This document shows positions 7,844-17,320 of a stretch of DNA of 64,000 nucleotides, piece by piece. The stretch's first letter is position 1, and each line of letters starts with the position of its first letter. The notes under the pieces are model-generated. The model saw only the letters and a list, made by a program, of their open reading frames with translations. It made no database searches and had not been told where the DNA came from. A program made the position numbers and the translations under genes. Source of the DNA: JALYYC01 sp963795805 (GTDB lineage: Bacteria > Chloroflexota > Dormibacteria > CF-121); contig CAWCIV010000004.1 in NCBI GenBank assembly GCA_963795805.1, forward strand, positions 124,001 through 188,000. Reading direction: 5' to 3'.

Positions 7844-8855
7844 ACTCTGGCTGGCCGGCTCGCGCGAATCGTTCCGCCAGCCTGAGCGTCATGGCCGCCG
7901 CTCGGTTGACGGGAAGGTCGTAGATGCCCAGGTAGCGAACGAACTCACCGTTGAAACGCGACTTGAACACGTAGTAGCCGTAGCCGGGGTGCCCGGGCTG
8001 CGGATCGACCGGCACGCCCCACATGTCGTAGGTGGTGCAGCCGCGCTGCTGGGCGTCCTGGATGGCGCGCCAGTGCAGCACGTACCCGGTCTTGAGATCC
8101 TTGCCTTCGCTGCTGGTGCCGCCAAACAGGTAGATAAGCCGATGCCCGAAGAAGAGCATCACCGCCCCCGCGAGGAGGTGCTCGTCGTGGCGCGCCAGGT
8201 AGACGGCCACCTGTCCGCGCTCCCGAAAGAGCGCAAGCAGATCCTGGTAATAGCCGCGCGACCGGATCTTGAAGCCCTCGCGGCTGGCGGTCTCCTGGAG
8301 GAGGCCGTAAAAGTGATCCATCGCGGCGCTCGCTTCGGACGCCTCGACCCGAATGCCCGCCCGCTCCCCGGCCCGAATGTTTCGCCGGGTGGATTCCTTC
8401 AACCGCTTCAGGGCGTCGTCGCCGCCGCTGATGTCGACGCGCATGGTGGCCTGGTGCTGGATCGCATGCCGCCCGGGTCGTGCACCGGCCGCCTCGAGCG
8501 CCGCGCGCTGCGCATCCAGGGTCCACTCCGGGTCGACCTTGAGAACGGTGCCGCCGTCGGCCGCCAACCGCTCGCGAAGCGCTTGCCAGAATCCGGGCCA
8601 CTCCTCGAGCCGGTTGTCGAGTACGGGGCCGCGGGGCGCGTAGTCGAGGGCGAGGCCGCCTGGCAAGCCTCGACGCAAAACCGAGATCGCGGCCAGTGGC
8701 CGGTCACCGTCCGCCCAGAAATAGCGCGTGACCCGCCATCCGTAACGGGCTTTCAGACTTCCCCAGGCCCAGGCCTGCAGCAGGGAGCCGTCCCGCGCCT
8801 GGGAGACGAAGCCGTCCCACGCCGAGGGGTCGGCGCAGGTTCTCAGTTCCGGCAC
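7836..8855 (-). CDS. FemAB-family peptidyltransferase, first of pair
   Basis: 339-aa paralogue of the next gene. Landmarks: SLLQAWAWGSLKARYGW, TRRNIRAGERAGIRVE, KIRSRGYYQDLLALF, GGTSSEGKDLKTGYVLHW, TTYDMWGVPVDP and FKSRFNGEFVRYLG. GTG 8855 is preceded by TAAGCT (8868-8863) with a 7-nt gap and no Shine-Dalgarno, consistent with a leaderless operon head. Four genes follow without gaps: FemAB, FemAB, kinase, regulator. Two FemAB genes in tandem suggest sequential addition of residues, as FemA and FemB do in staphylococci, but this is inference. Confidence 0.85.
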   Translation of the reverse strand: MPELRTCADPSAWDGFVSQARDGSLLQAWAWGSLKARYGWRVTRYFWADGDRPLAAISVLRRGLPGGLALDYAPRGPVLDNRLEEWPGFWQALRERLAADGGTVLKVDPEWTLDAQRAALEAAGARPGRHAIQHQATMRVDISGGDDALKRLKESTRRNIRAGERAGIRVEASEASAAMDHFYGLLQETASREGFKIRSRGYYQDLLALFRERGQVAVYLARHDEHLLAGAVMLFFGHRLIYLFGGTSSEGKDLKTGYVLHWRAIQDAQQRGCTTYDMWGVPVDPQPGHPGYGYYVFKSRFNGEFVRYLGIYDLPVNRAAAMTLRLAERFARAGQPEFV

Positions 8856-8862
8856 TCGGTAG

Positions 8863-8868
8863 AGCTTA
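8863..8868 (-). promoter_or_regulatory. -10 element of the FemAB/kinase/regulator operon
   Basis: Minus-strand TAAGCT ends 7 nt before the GTG of the first FemAB gene. This matches the leaderless spacing seen repeatedly in the window. No convincing -35 was recognised. Confidence 0.4.
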
Positions 8869-8968
8869 CCCGGGATGGCCCACGCCAGCGCCCCGTTCTT
8901 AGCTTCGGAATCCTATTTGGCCTGTGCTAGCATGGGGAAATCTCGGGGCAGTGGAGGCTTTTGGACAG

Positions 8969-10486
8969 GTGAGTTCCACAGAGCAGGCGCCGAGGCTTCT
9001 GGACTACAAGGGCACGCTTAGCGAAACCCCACTCTTATCACTCTTACAGTCCATGCAAGCCCAGCGCGCGACAGGTACACTTCAAGTCCGTCACGGTGGA
9101 GAGGCGTTTTCGCTGTTCTTCCTGTTCGGACACCTCTTTCACGCCTTCGGAGATGGTAGCCAGGGCGAGGATGCCGTCTTTGCCCCGCTGGGCTGGCAGC
9201 AGGGCGACTACTCCTTCGATCCCAAGTCCAAGTTGCCGACCGAAGAAACCATCACCGCTCCCACCGCCGACATCCTCGCCGAGGCAAAGCGGCGTGGCGT
9301 TCCCGGGAGCCAGAACGGCGGACAGCCGGCGCCCGGCCGGGCTGCGACGGCTCCACCACCGGCGGCCCCAGCCGCAACCCCGGTTCCCGCGGCGACGGCG
9401 CCTCCCGCGCCAGCATCGGAGCGCCAGGTCGTGAGTAGCAGCCAGCCCGTGGCCCCCCATGAGCCGGCGCAGGACGGACCGCCGACCACCGAGCTCTACC
9501 CCCTGCCGGTTGGCAAGCTCGTCTACGAGTCACTCAAGACGGCGTTCGTCGACTTCCCCAAATTGCTGCGCTCGCTGAGCGCGGACCGCCTGACCGGTTA
9601 CCTCCGGCTGACCGGCTCGGCCTCGCGCGGCATGATCCTCTTCTACCAGGGCAGCCTGATCGAAAGCTTCTACGACGGCGGCGCCGTCGTGACAACCGGC
9701 CGCAACGCCTTCTCCCTGTTCAAGAACGACGTCGATCGCGGCGAGGGCAGCATGGACGTGATCGAGCTGACCGCCGAGGTCGTTACGGCCATTTACCAGT
9801 TGCTCACCGCCCCCACCATTCTCCAGGGACTGCTGGCCCGCTTCGTCGATGTGCGGGCGCTGCTGCAGTACCTCCAGGAGGAGCAACTGCACGGCAGCCT
9901 GCTGGTACGCGCCCCCGAGGAGATGGGGATCGTCCTCCTCCGCGGCGGGCACTTGCTCGGTGCCTTCACCCGCGGTCAACCGCAGCTCGTCCAGGATCCG
10001 GAGATCGTCACCCGGCTCTGCGCCGACCCCAAAACGCGGATCGAGGTCAAGGCGGTCGCCGACCTCGAGGAGCCGGAATCGGTCAGCCTGGAAGAGATGC
10101 TGGCGATGGCACCCTCGATCCCGGCAACCGTTTACCGGCCGAACCCGGCGCCCGTCCAGGGCGCAGCGGTCCAGGCGCCGACGGCGCCGCGCGCGGCCGC
10201 CTCTGCCCCCGCCTACCAAACGCCGGTCGCCGAGCCCGCGCGCGGGGGCGCGGAGCCGGAGATCGACTGGCAATCGCTCATGAACGAGCTCAATTCCATG
10301 GCCGACAACGCGCTACAGAACCGCTCCAAGAAGGTCAAAGAGATGCTGGCCTCGACCGAGCACAGTCTCGATGCGCTCGATCGGACCCTCGACCGCATCT
10401 CCCAGACGTCGATCATGTTCGTCGACCCGGCACGCCTTACCAACCTCGCCAACGAGATGCGTCAGGTCGTCGAAGAACAGCGCTAG
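8969..10486 (+). CDS. DUF4388-domain protein
   Basis: Cytosolic protein of about 505 aa with repeated DUF4388-like modules. The first (LDYKGTLSETPLLSLLQSMQ, GTLQVRHGGEAFSLFFLFG) is near the N-terminus. After a Pro/Ala-rich linker come two more (FPKLLRSLSADRLTGYLRLT with MILFYQGSLIESFYDGG; LLQYLQEEQLHGSLLVRAPE with GIVLLRGGHLLGAF). The C-terminus has a helical segment LDRTLDRISQTSIMF. DUF4388 occurs with regulators and gliding-type signalling proteins, but no activity is established. GTG 8969 is chosen because GGAGG lies 11 nt upstream; in-frame GTGs at 8951 and 8924 are alternatives. A TAGCAT at 8928-8933 could be the -10. Confidence 0.75.
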   Translation: MSSTEQAPRLLDYKGTLSETPLLSLLQSMQAQRATGTLQVRHGGEAFSLFFLFGHLFHAFGDGSQGEDAVFAPLGWQQGDYSFDPKSKLPTEETITAPTADILAEAKRRGVPGSQNGGQPAPGRAATAPPPAAPAATPVPAATAPPAPASERQVVSSSQPVAPHEPAQDGPPTTELYPLPVGKLVYESLKTAFVDFPKLLRSLSADRLTGYLRLTGSASRGMILFYQGSLIESFYDGGAVVTTGRNAFSLFKNDVDRGEGSMDVIELTAEVVTAIYQLLTAPTILQGLLARFVDVRALLQYLQEEQLHGSLLVRAPEEMGIVLLRGGHLLGAFTRGQPQLVQDPEIVTRLCADPKTRIEVKAVADLEEPESVSLEEMLAMAPSIPATVYRPNPAPVQGAAVQAPTAPRAAASAPAYQTPVAEPARGGAEPEIDWQSLMNELNSMADNALQNRSKKVKEMLASTEHSLDALDRTLDRISQTSIMFVDPARLTNLANEMRQVVEEQR

Positions 10487-12200
10487 CCGACAGCCCTCGA
10501 GGGCGCGGCGGGCGAACCTGGTCCTCCTGGCGCTGGTCGCGCCGCTGATCAGCGCCGCGTGCGCCATCAACCCGCCGCGGATCGTCGCCATCACGCCGGC
10601 ACGCGACGCAACCGAAGTCGGCACCAACCAGCAGATCCAGATCGGGTTCGACCGGGCGATGAATCATCCGTCGGTCGAATCGCGCTTTGAGTTGCAGCCA
10701 AAGCTCGCCGGTTGCGAGGTGACCCCCCGCGACTGCGGCTTCGCCTGGACGAATAACACGCTGGTGTACCAGCACGCCCATGTCAATCTCGAGCTCTCGA
10801 CGACCTACACGGTGAGGCTGAAGGGCGGCTACGCAGACGCCAGCGGCCAGGCGAACTCGCTCGATCACTCCTGGCATTTCTCCACCGAAGGCCGGCCGTC
10901 GCTGGCTGCCGTAGATCCGCCCGACAACGCCACCGCCATCGGTCTGGACCGAAACATCGTCCTGACCTTCAGCCGGCCGATGAAGCCCGACAGCATGCAG
11001 GCTGGAGTTCAGCTGACGCCGGACACGCCCTTTTTGATCAGGACCCGGCCCGGCGGTGATACCTCGCAGTTCGAGATCATCCCGCAAGCCTTACTGCAAC
11101 CGAACCAGTCCTACACGGTCTCCGTCGACCGCCCGGTCGACGTTCACGGCAACGCGATCTTCGGCCGGGTGCAGAGCCGCTTCAAGACGGGCCCCTTCGC
11201 CCTCAGCCGGAAGATCGGCTACCTGATCGGGCAGCGTGACCAACCCGCCTTCGGCGTCGCCGTCGTCGACCCGCACGCGGACACCTTCCTCAACCGGTCC
11301 ACGCCGAAGCTGGCCTGGAAGCTGGCCGACCAGGCGGTCGTCACCGATGCCATCCTTTCCTTCGACTGGGCGCCCGATGGCCGGCGACTGGTCGTGGTCG
11401 ATGCCCCTCGCGCGGCCACCGAAGGCGCGATCCGGATCGAGGACCTCTCGACCGGGCAGGACATCACGCTCGCGATCCACGCCTCGGATGTCTATTGGTC
11501 GCCCGACGGCAGCATCGTCTACCTCACGAACGGCATCCTGCACCGCTTCCGGCCCGCCACGCTGGAGGACGCGGCCCTGACGGATCCGGCCGACGGTCGG
11601 GTCGTCACGCCGCTGACGTTCAGCCCCGACGGGAAGTCGATCGCCTACGCGGCGACCGATGCCCTGGGAGCGAATCATGTCTGGATCCTGAATGTCGACT
11701 TGCGAACCCGCTTCCGGCCACCAGGCCTCGACGATCCCGCCGACCACCCGGCGTGGTCGCTCGACGGGACCCGGCTGGCCTTCAGGCGGCTGGCCAGTGG
11801 CGGGCCGGCCCTCTGGATCTACGATCTCTCGGCCAGCGGCGCGAACGCCTATCGCCGGGCGGCCGCCATCGACCTGACCGGCGCCGCCTGGCTCAACGAC
11901 AACAGCACGCTGATCGCGGCGGCCGGCACCGGATCGAGCGGCGTGCTCTCCCGGGTGAACATCTTTTCCGCGGGCGAGGCGGGCGGCGTGGTCAAGGTGA
12001 CGGGGACCAAGGAGGCGCCCAACGGCTCGACGCCCGCAACGCCCGCCTACGACCGTCGGGTCGCCTACGTCGGGGTCATCGACCAGCTCCCGCAGATCTT
12101 CGTGATGAACGGGGATGGATCCCGGCCGCAGCAACTGTCCGAGTGGGAGGCCGACTTCCCCTATACCGGCCTGTCGCCGAACTGGACCGCGAGCGGATAA
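10371..12200 (+). CDS. Lipoprotein with Big_5 domains and TolB-like propeller; start uncertain
   Basis: Probable exported lipoprotein: LVLLALVAPLISAAC gives a hydrophobic stretch and a lipobox-like Cys. Two Big_5-type Ig-like domains follow (IVAITPARDATEVGTNQQIQ; LAAVDPPDNATAIGLDRNIV with FSRPM), then PD40/WD40-like blades (LSFDWAPDGRRLVVVDA, VYWSPDGSIVYLTN, LTFSPDGKSIAYAA, HPAWSLDGTRLAF). Function is unknown; such propellers usually bind ligands or cell-wall material. The start is a puzzle: the only ATG, GTG or TTG in this frame ahead of the signal sequence is ATG 10371, which overlaps the DUF4388 gene by 116 nt. A non-canonical start after 10486 is possible. Confidence 0.7.
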   Translation: MRSIGPSTASPRRRSCSSTRHALPTSPTRCVRSSKNSASRQPSRARRANLVLLALVAPLISAACAINPPRIVAITPARDATEVGTNQQIQIGFDRAMNHPSVESRFELQPKLAGCEVTPRDCGFAWTNNTLVYQHAHVNLELSTTYTVRLKGGYADASGQANSLDHSWHFSTEGRPSLAAVDPPDNATAIGLDRNIVLTFSRPMKPDSMQAGVQLTPDTPFLIRTRPGGDTSQFEIIPQALLQPNQSYTVSVDRPVDVHGNAIFGRVQSRFKTGPFALSRKIGYLIGQRDQPAFGVAVVDPHADTFLNRSTPKLAWKLADQAVVTDAILSFDWAPDGRRLVVVDAPRAATEGAIRIEDLSTGQDITLAIHASDVYWSPDGSIVYLTNGILHRFRPATLEDAALTDPADGRVVTPLTFSPDGKSIAYAATDALGANHVWILNVDLRTRFRPPGLDDPADHPAWSLDGTRLAFRRLASGGPALWIYDLSASGANAYRRAAAIDLTGAAWLNDNSTLIAAAGTGSSGVLSRVNIFSAGEAGGVVKVTGTKEAPNGSTPATPAYDRRVAYVGVIDQLPQIFVMNGDGSRPQQLSEWEADFPYTGLSPNWTASG

Positions 12201-12210
12201 GGCTCGCGCC

Positions 12211-13476
12211 CTACGCGGCGAGCGGCAGCGCGTCGTCCGCCACCACCGCGACCGGCAGCGGTGGCCTGAGGTAGTTCGCATGGAAATACGCCCGCACCAT
12301 CACGGTCGCCACCATGGCGGCGGCCATCAGCACGGCCGATGACCAGAACGGGATGCCCGCCTGGATGCCGTACATCCAGCCGCCAACCGGATAGGCAAGC
12401 GCGGCGGCCGCGCCGGTCACGAGCGCAAACAGCCCATAGCCTTTCGCCATCGCCGCGTCCGGGAGGACCTCGCCCACAACCGCCGTCATGACATGCCGGA
12501 ATGACCAGAAGGCCCCTCGCAGGAAGAACGCGAGGATGAGGACCGCAAGCGCGCGGGTGGAGAAGAGGAGGACCGCCGAGAGGACGTAGACCGCTTCGAA
12601 CAGGACGATGATCGTGACCGAGCCAAGCGACCGGCGCAGCCGCGCGAGGCTGAGTCCGACCAGCACCGAGCCAAGATAGAGGCCGCCCATCAGGATCCCG
12701 ATCCAGAGGTTGTCGACACGGCCGAAGTCCCGCGCATACAGCGCGGTGTACGTCCACGGGAGAAAGATGATCGCCGTCACGAGCGTGAACAGTGAGAGCA
12801 GCACCATGTAGGCGGGATACCGGAGGAGGTCCTGGTAGCGGACCGCCCGGGCGGCCTTGGCCGGTTGCGCCTTGTGGGGCAGGAATGTAATGCACACCGT
12901 GGCCAGGACGTAGAAGCCGAAGGAGGCCCAGAAGAGCGCGTAGAGGGGCGCGATCTGGGCCAGCCAGCCGGTCAGGAGGCTGGAGGCGATCAGGCCGATC
13001 GAGTACGCCGACATGACGGTGGTCATGACCAGGGCGATGCGGTCACGGGGCACGCCGATGGTCAAGTAGACGCTGATCGCCGGGGCGTTGATCACCGACG
13101 CCTGGAGGAAGACCATGCCCACCGCCGTCCAGGCCCAGTGCGGGGCAATCGCAAAGAACAGCGGGGCGGGAATCGCGATAATCCAGCCGGCAATGATCGT
13201 TTTCCGGAGGCTATGGTGCTCCGCCAGGCGAGTCCCCGGGATCATGACCAGGGTCGCCACCACCATCGCGACCGCGGCCAGCAGCCCGATCTCGACGGCG
13301 CTGGCGCCGAGTTGGCGCTGGTAAATCGCGCCAAAGGCGACAAAGGGGCCCGCGCCCAGGCCCGAAAGCCCCTGGGCGAAGAAGAGCAGCCACGCCCCCC
13401 GGTCGATCTGCGGCCTGACTTCCGGGCGGTGGCCGCCGGTGGATGGCCGTGGCACCGGCACGCGAAGGGGGAGCAC
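12211..13476 (-). CDS. MFS transporter
   Basis: 421-aa major facilitator with about 12 predicted membrane helices. Helix-rich sequence begins GAWLLFFAQGLSGLGAGPFV; the loop 2-3 region reads PGTRLAEHHSLRKTI, a degenerate form of the MFS A-motif. The central loop PHKAQPAKAARAVRYQDLL separates the two six-helix bundles. Substrate cannot be told; the drug/sugar permease type is likely. GTG 13476 has a GATATA (13487-13482) 5 nt upstream and no Shine-Dalgarno, so it may be leaderless. Converges with the TolB-like lipoprotein gene, 10 nt apart. Confidence 0.85.
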   Translation of the reverse strand: MLPLRVPVPRPSTGGHRPEVRPQIDRGAWLLFFAQGLSGLGAGPFVAFGAIYQRQLGASAVEIGLLAAVAMVVATLVMIPGTRLAEHHSLRKTIIAGWIIAIPAPLFFAIAPHWAWTAVGMVFLQASVINAPAISVYLTIGVPRDRIALVMTTVMSAYSIGLIASSLLTGWLAQIAPLYALFWASFGFYVLATVCITFLPHKAQPAKAARAVRYQDLLRYPAYMVLLSLFTLVTAIIFLPWTYTALYARDFGRVDNLWIGILMGGLYLGSVLVGLSLARLRRSLGSVTIIVLFEAVYVLSAVLLFSTRALAVLILAFFLRGAFWSFRHVMTAVVGEVLPDAAMAKGYGLFALVTGAAAALAYPVGGWMYGIQAGIPFWSSAVLMAAAMVATVMVRAYFHANYLRPPLPVAVVADDALPLAA

Positions 13477-13550
13477 ATCCGTATATCGGGGCGGTTGGCC
13501 GGTCCCGGTGGCCGATCAGGCGACGATGCCGTAAAAGAGTCGGCCGGGGG

Positions 13551-15800
13551 TCAGGCGGCGCTGCGACCCTCGGCGGCAGCCCCCGGCTCTCCCAGGTTGA
13601 CCCGTCGGTACAGATGCCTGAGGGGGGCCGGCGCCCACCAGTTCGCCCGGCCGAGCAGCCTCATCAGCGCCGGCACGATCAGCGCCCGCACCAGGGTGGC
13701 GTCGATCGCGACCGCGATCGCCAGCCCGAGGCCGATCGACTTGATGACGACGACGTCGGCCAGCCCGAACGCGAGGAAGACCGCCACCATGATGGCGGCG
13801 GCGCCCGTGATCAGCCGTCCACTCCGCTCGAGCCCCTCGGCGATGGCCGCGGTCGTATCGCCCGAGCGGCGATATTCCTCCTGGATCCGGCTGATGAGCA
13901 GGACCTCGTAGTCCATCGAGAGGCCGAAGACGATACAGAAGAGGAGGACGGGCACCGACGGGTCGAGCGCGGCCGGGGTGAAGTTCAGCAGCGAGCTGAG
14001 GTGTCCCTGTTGGAAAATCCAGACCAGGGCGCCGAAGGATGCCCCGATCGAGAGGATGTTCATGATCACCGCCTTGAGCGGCAGCACGACCGAGCCGGTC
14101 AGGAGGAAGAGCACCAGATAGGTCACCAGGAGGACGTAGCCGACCGCCAGCGGGATCCGCTGCACGATGAAATCGGTGAAGTCGATGTCGAAGGCGGCGA
14201 CCAGCATCTGGCTCCCCGACGGCGCGCTCAGGCTTCGCAGGGAGTGGACGATGGCGCGCGCGCCGGTGCTCTCCGCCTTCTCCTTGGTGACCACCGAAAG
14301 CACGGCAATATGCTGCCCGACGCTCTGGTGCACCGCCTCGGCCACCCGGGTTGGGAGCTGGCTCGGCGCTTGGACCAGGAGCGCCTGGTACTCGGCTCGG
14401 CTTGTCGCCGGGTCGACGTTGACCGCGCTTTCAACCTGCTCGACGCCCGGAATGCGGCCGACCTGGCGGCTGAGGTCGTAGAGGGCACCGATCCGAGCCG
14501 GGGTGAGCGGGTTCCCGTCCGGGTAATTGATCACGACATCGAAGCGGGTCTGGCCCTGCCCGGGAAACTTCTGCAGCAGGTCATAGCCGCGCCGCGATTC
14601 GGCCGACGGTGGCAGCATCCCGACGTCGCCGTTGGCGATCTGGATCTGCAGGACCGGCGAGGCGAGCAGGGCGAGGACCGCCACGACCGGCACCAGCACC
14701 AGGAACGGCCGTCGCATCACCCAGGTGGCGAGGGCGTGCCAGAAGCCCCGGCCTTCGGGGCGGCGGGGAAGGGGGAGGCGGACCCAGTTCACGCGGTGGC
14801 CGAGGATGGCGAGCAGGGCGCCCAGGAAGGTCAGCGCATAGAGCACCGCGATCGCCACCACGATGGCGCCGGCGAACCCCATCGAAGCCAGGAAGGATCC
14901 CTGGAAGAAGAGCATCGCGCTCAAGCCAATCGCGACCGTGATGCCGGAGAACAGGACGGCTCGCCCGGAGGTCGCCATGGCGGCGGCCAGCGCGTCCTCG
15001 ACGGAGCTCTGCTTGGGGAGCTCCTCGCGAAACCGGTTGACGATGAAGAGCGAATAGTCGATGGCGACCCCGAGGCCGATCAGGGTGACGATGTTCTGGG
15101 CGTAGGTCGAGACGTCGGTGACCCGTGACAGTAACCCGACGCCGGCCAGCCCGCCGACGACGGCCAGGCCTCCGACCCCCAGCGGCAGCAACATGCTGAT
15201 CACCGTGGCGAAGACGATCAGGAGCAGCGGGACGACCAGCGCCAGGGAGATGATCTCGGCCCGGCTCAGGTCGGCGGCCAGATACTTGTCGAACTCGTAG
15301 CCGATCGCGACGCTCCCGGTGCCGTAGACCACGAGGTGATCGGAGCGGACCTCCGAACGCAGCGACGGGTACAAGCTCCGCGCCGTCGCGTAGTCGTCTT
15401 TCAGGGAGACGACGGCAAACGCATGATGCTGGTCTAACGAGGTCAGCGCCCGGGCCTGGTCCGGCAGGCCGTCGTATGGCGTCGTAACGCTCTTGACCCG
15501 TGAATCCGCACGGAGCGGTTGGAGCGCCGCCAGCATCGCCTGCTTGAACGCCGCATCGCTGACCCGCATGGAATCACTGCCAAAGACCAGCTCGAAGGAT
15601 GAGCCGGCGCCACTCTGCGGCAGCTCGTTCTGCATCAGGGTGAGGGCGCGTCCCGATTCGGTCTTGCTGCCGCCGCTGTTCTTCAAGGTCCCGCCGTGGC
15701 TGAGCGAGAGGATCGACGCCACGAGCAGCACGGTCGAAGCGGCGAGGACCAGCCACCGGAAGCGGTAGACCAGGTGACCCCAGCGTTCCAGCACGATCAA
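13551..15800 (-). CDS. MMPL-family RND transporter
   Basis: About 749-aa RND-superfamily protein with the MMPL layout: one N-terminal helix (LVLAASTVLLVASILSLSHG), a large extracytoplasmic loop, five helices, a second loop, and five more helices. The signature VAIDYSLFIVNRFREEL, with its Asp-Tyr pair, and the second-half equivalent LSMDYEVLLISRIQEEY are both present; these Asp residues are used for proton relay in the family. Such pumps export lipids or hydrophobic compounds in actinobacteria and relatives; substrate unknown. I chose TTG 15800 over TTG 15806 because TAAGCT (15811-15806) lies 5 nt upstream and overlaps the earlier TTG. Confidence 0.88.
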   Translation of the reverse strand: MIVLERWGHLVYRFRWLVLAASTVLLVASILSLSHGGTLKNSGGSKTESGRALTLMQNELPQSGAGSSFELVFGSDSMRVSDAAFKQAMLAALQPLRADSRVKSVTTPYDGLPDQARALTSLDQHHAFAVVSLKDDYATARSLYPSLRSEVRSDHLVVYGTGSVAIGYEFDKYLAADLSRAEIISLALVVPLLLIVFATVISMLLPLGVGGLAVVGGLAGVGLLSRVTDVSTYAQNIVTLIGLGVAIDYSLFIVNRFREELPKQSSVEDALAAAMATSGRAVLFSGITVAIGLSAMLFFQGSFLASMGFAGAIVVAIAVLYALTFLGALLAILGHRVNWVRLPLPRRPEGRGFWHALATWVMRRPFLVLVPVVAVLALLASPVLQIQIANGDVGMLPPSAESRRGYDLLQKFPGQGQTRFDVVINYPDGNPLTPARIGALYDLSRQVGRIPGVEQVESAVNVDPATSRAEYQALLVQAPSQLPTRVAEAVHQSVGQHIAVLSVVTKEKAESTGARAIVHSLRSLSAPSGSQMLVAAFDIDFTDFIVQRIPLAVGYVLLVTYLVLFLLTGSVVLPLKAVIMNILSIGASFGALVWIFQQGHLSSLLNFTPAALDPSVPVLLFCIVFGLSMDYEVLLISRIQEEYRRSGDTTAAIAEGLERSGRLITGAAAIMVAVFLAFGLADVVVIKSIGLGLAIAVAIDATLVRALIVPALMRLLGRANWWAPAPLRHLYRRVNLGEPGAAAEGRSAA

Positions 15801-15850
15801 TGTCAAGCTTACGCGGCCGTCAACGCCGAACTCGGGGTGCCGCCGGGATC

Positions 15851-17119
15851 CTAGCCGGCGACGGCGGGGGCCAGCGCCGGCTGGCGCGGCGCTGCGTATT
15901 CGACGAGCAGACGGTCAACGGTCGACTGCCAGGTGAACTGGGTCGCCACCAGCCGGCTGCGCCGGCTGAAGCAGCGCCGCAGCTCCTCATCGGAGAGGAG
16001 CCGCGCGATCCGATCCGCGTAGCGGGCGGGATCGCGGGAGACCAGCGTGTAGCCGGTCAGCCCATCCTTGACGATCGTCGGGAGACCGCCGACCCGGGCG
16101 GCGACCACCGGGGTGCCGCAGGCTTCGGCTTCGAGGGCCACCAGGCCGAAGGACTCGCTGTAGGAGGGGACGACACAGACCGAGGCCAGGTTCAGGTAGG
16201 TCGCCAGCGTCGGCTGGTCAACCGCTCCGACGAACCGAACCTGGGAGGCGATGCCAAGCTCGCGCGCGAGCGCCTCGAGGCGGGCGCGCTCGCCTCCGGT
16301 CGCTCGGCTCTCGGAGGCGCCGTTCTGGCTGTCGCCGCCGATGATGACCAGCGCCAGGGGAGCGGCGACCATCCCGTCGTTGGCCAGGATGCCGAAGGCC
16401 CGGACCAGCGTCTCGGCACCCTTGAGGCGCTCCAGGCGGCCGGCAAACATGATCACCCGGGCCTCGCCCAGTCCCAGCTCTGCTCGAAGGGTCTCGCTCG
16501 GCCTCGGCCCGAAGAGCCGGAGGTCAACGCCGGGCGGCACCACCGCGACCTTGTTCCGGGACGCCCCGTAGAGGCGCACCAGGTCGTCGGCTTCCTGCAC
16601 GCTGGACGCGATCAGCCGGTCGCTGTTGCGGACCACGCCCTGCTCGACCGCGATCCGGTGATCCGGCTCCAGCACGGCGCCCTCGGCGGCCTGCTCGTTC
16701 TTGACCCGCGCCAGGGTGTGGAAGGTGTGGAACCAGGGGAGCTTCCACTCGTCCCGCAGGCGGGACCCGGCCCAGCCGGAGAGCCAGTAGTGACTGTGGA
16801 CCAGGCTGTACTCGCGCTTCCGCCGCCGCTGCTCCAAAAGGACGGCCTCGGTGAAGGTCGGCAGCAGGTCGAAGAGCCGGTCCTTGCCGACCGAGGTGGC
16901 CGGCCCGGCCTTGATCTGGGTGACCCAGCTGTTGGCGCCCAGCCGCACCCGGTCGGGGCCGTCGGCCGAGGCGCGCCGGGTAAAGACCTCCGTTGGGATC
17001 CCCCGCCGGCCCAGCTCCTGGCAGACGGCGCGGATGTACACGTTCATGCCGCCGTTCTCGCCCGACCCGAGGTCGGCGATCGGCGACGCGTGCATACTGA
17101 CGATCGCGAGCGGCTTCAC
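15851..17119 (-). CDS. MshA-like GT4 glycosyltransferase
   Basis: 422-aa GT-B glycosyltransferase similar in style to D-inositol-3-phosphate/sucrose-type GT4 enzymes. Features: VSMHASPIADLGSGENGGMN with the Gly-Gly-Met nucleotide loop, VYIRAVCQELGRRG, VHSHYWLSGW, VPPGVDLRLFGP, AGRLERLKGAETL, and EX7E in PSYSESFGLVALEAEACG. The exact sugar and acceptor are unknown; mycothiol synthesis is only one possibility and no other msh gene is present. AAGGAG lies 7 nt before GTG 17119, so this gene is leadered, unlike many neighbours. It is separated from MMPL by 50 nt. Confidence 0.85.
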   Translation of the reverse strand: MKPLAIVSMHASPIADLGSGENGGMNVYIRAVCQELGRRGIPTEVFTRRASADGPDRVRLGANSWVTQIKAGPATSVGKDRLFDLLPTFTEAVLLEQRRRKREYSLVHSHYWLSGWAGSRLRDEWKLPWFHTFHTLARVKNEQAAEGAVLEPDHRIAVEQGVVRNSDRLIASSVQEADDLVRLYGASRNKVAVVPPGVDLRLFGPRPSETLRAELGLGEARVIMFAGRLERLKGAETLVRAFGILANDGMVAAPLALVIIGGDSQNGASESRATGGERARLEALARELGIASQVRFVGAVDQPTLATYLNLASVCVVPSYSESFGLVALEAEACGTPVVAARVGGLPTIVKDGLTGYTLVSRDPARYADRIARLLSDEELRRCFSRRSRLVATQFTWQSTVDRLLVEYAAPRQPALAPAVAG

Positions 17120-17320
17120 AAACTCTCCTTGCTACGCGGCTGTCCCTTCATTAACGCCGGTTCAGTGCCGCCCGGTCAACTTCAAAGCGGTACAAGGCCA
17201 GCGCGATCCGGCAGCAACTCTGCTCGAGTGCGGCGACGGTCCGTCACCGGGCAGCCTGTGCTACGGTTATCGAAATCTTAGCCACCCTGGCCTGAAAGCA
17301 AACCTGCTCATACCATTCAT

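Noticed and set aside
13443..15128. 561-codon open frame on the plus strand opposite the MMPL gene
   Set aside because: Sequence is His/Arg/Gly-rich without motifs and lies wholly antisense to a protein with clear RND signatures; an artefact of high GC.
15800..17281. 493-codon open frame opposite the MshA-like glycosyltransferase
   Set aside because: No recognisable domain; antisense shadow of a conserved gene.
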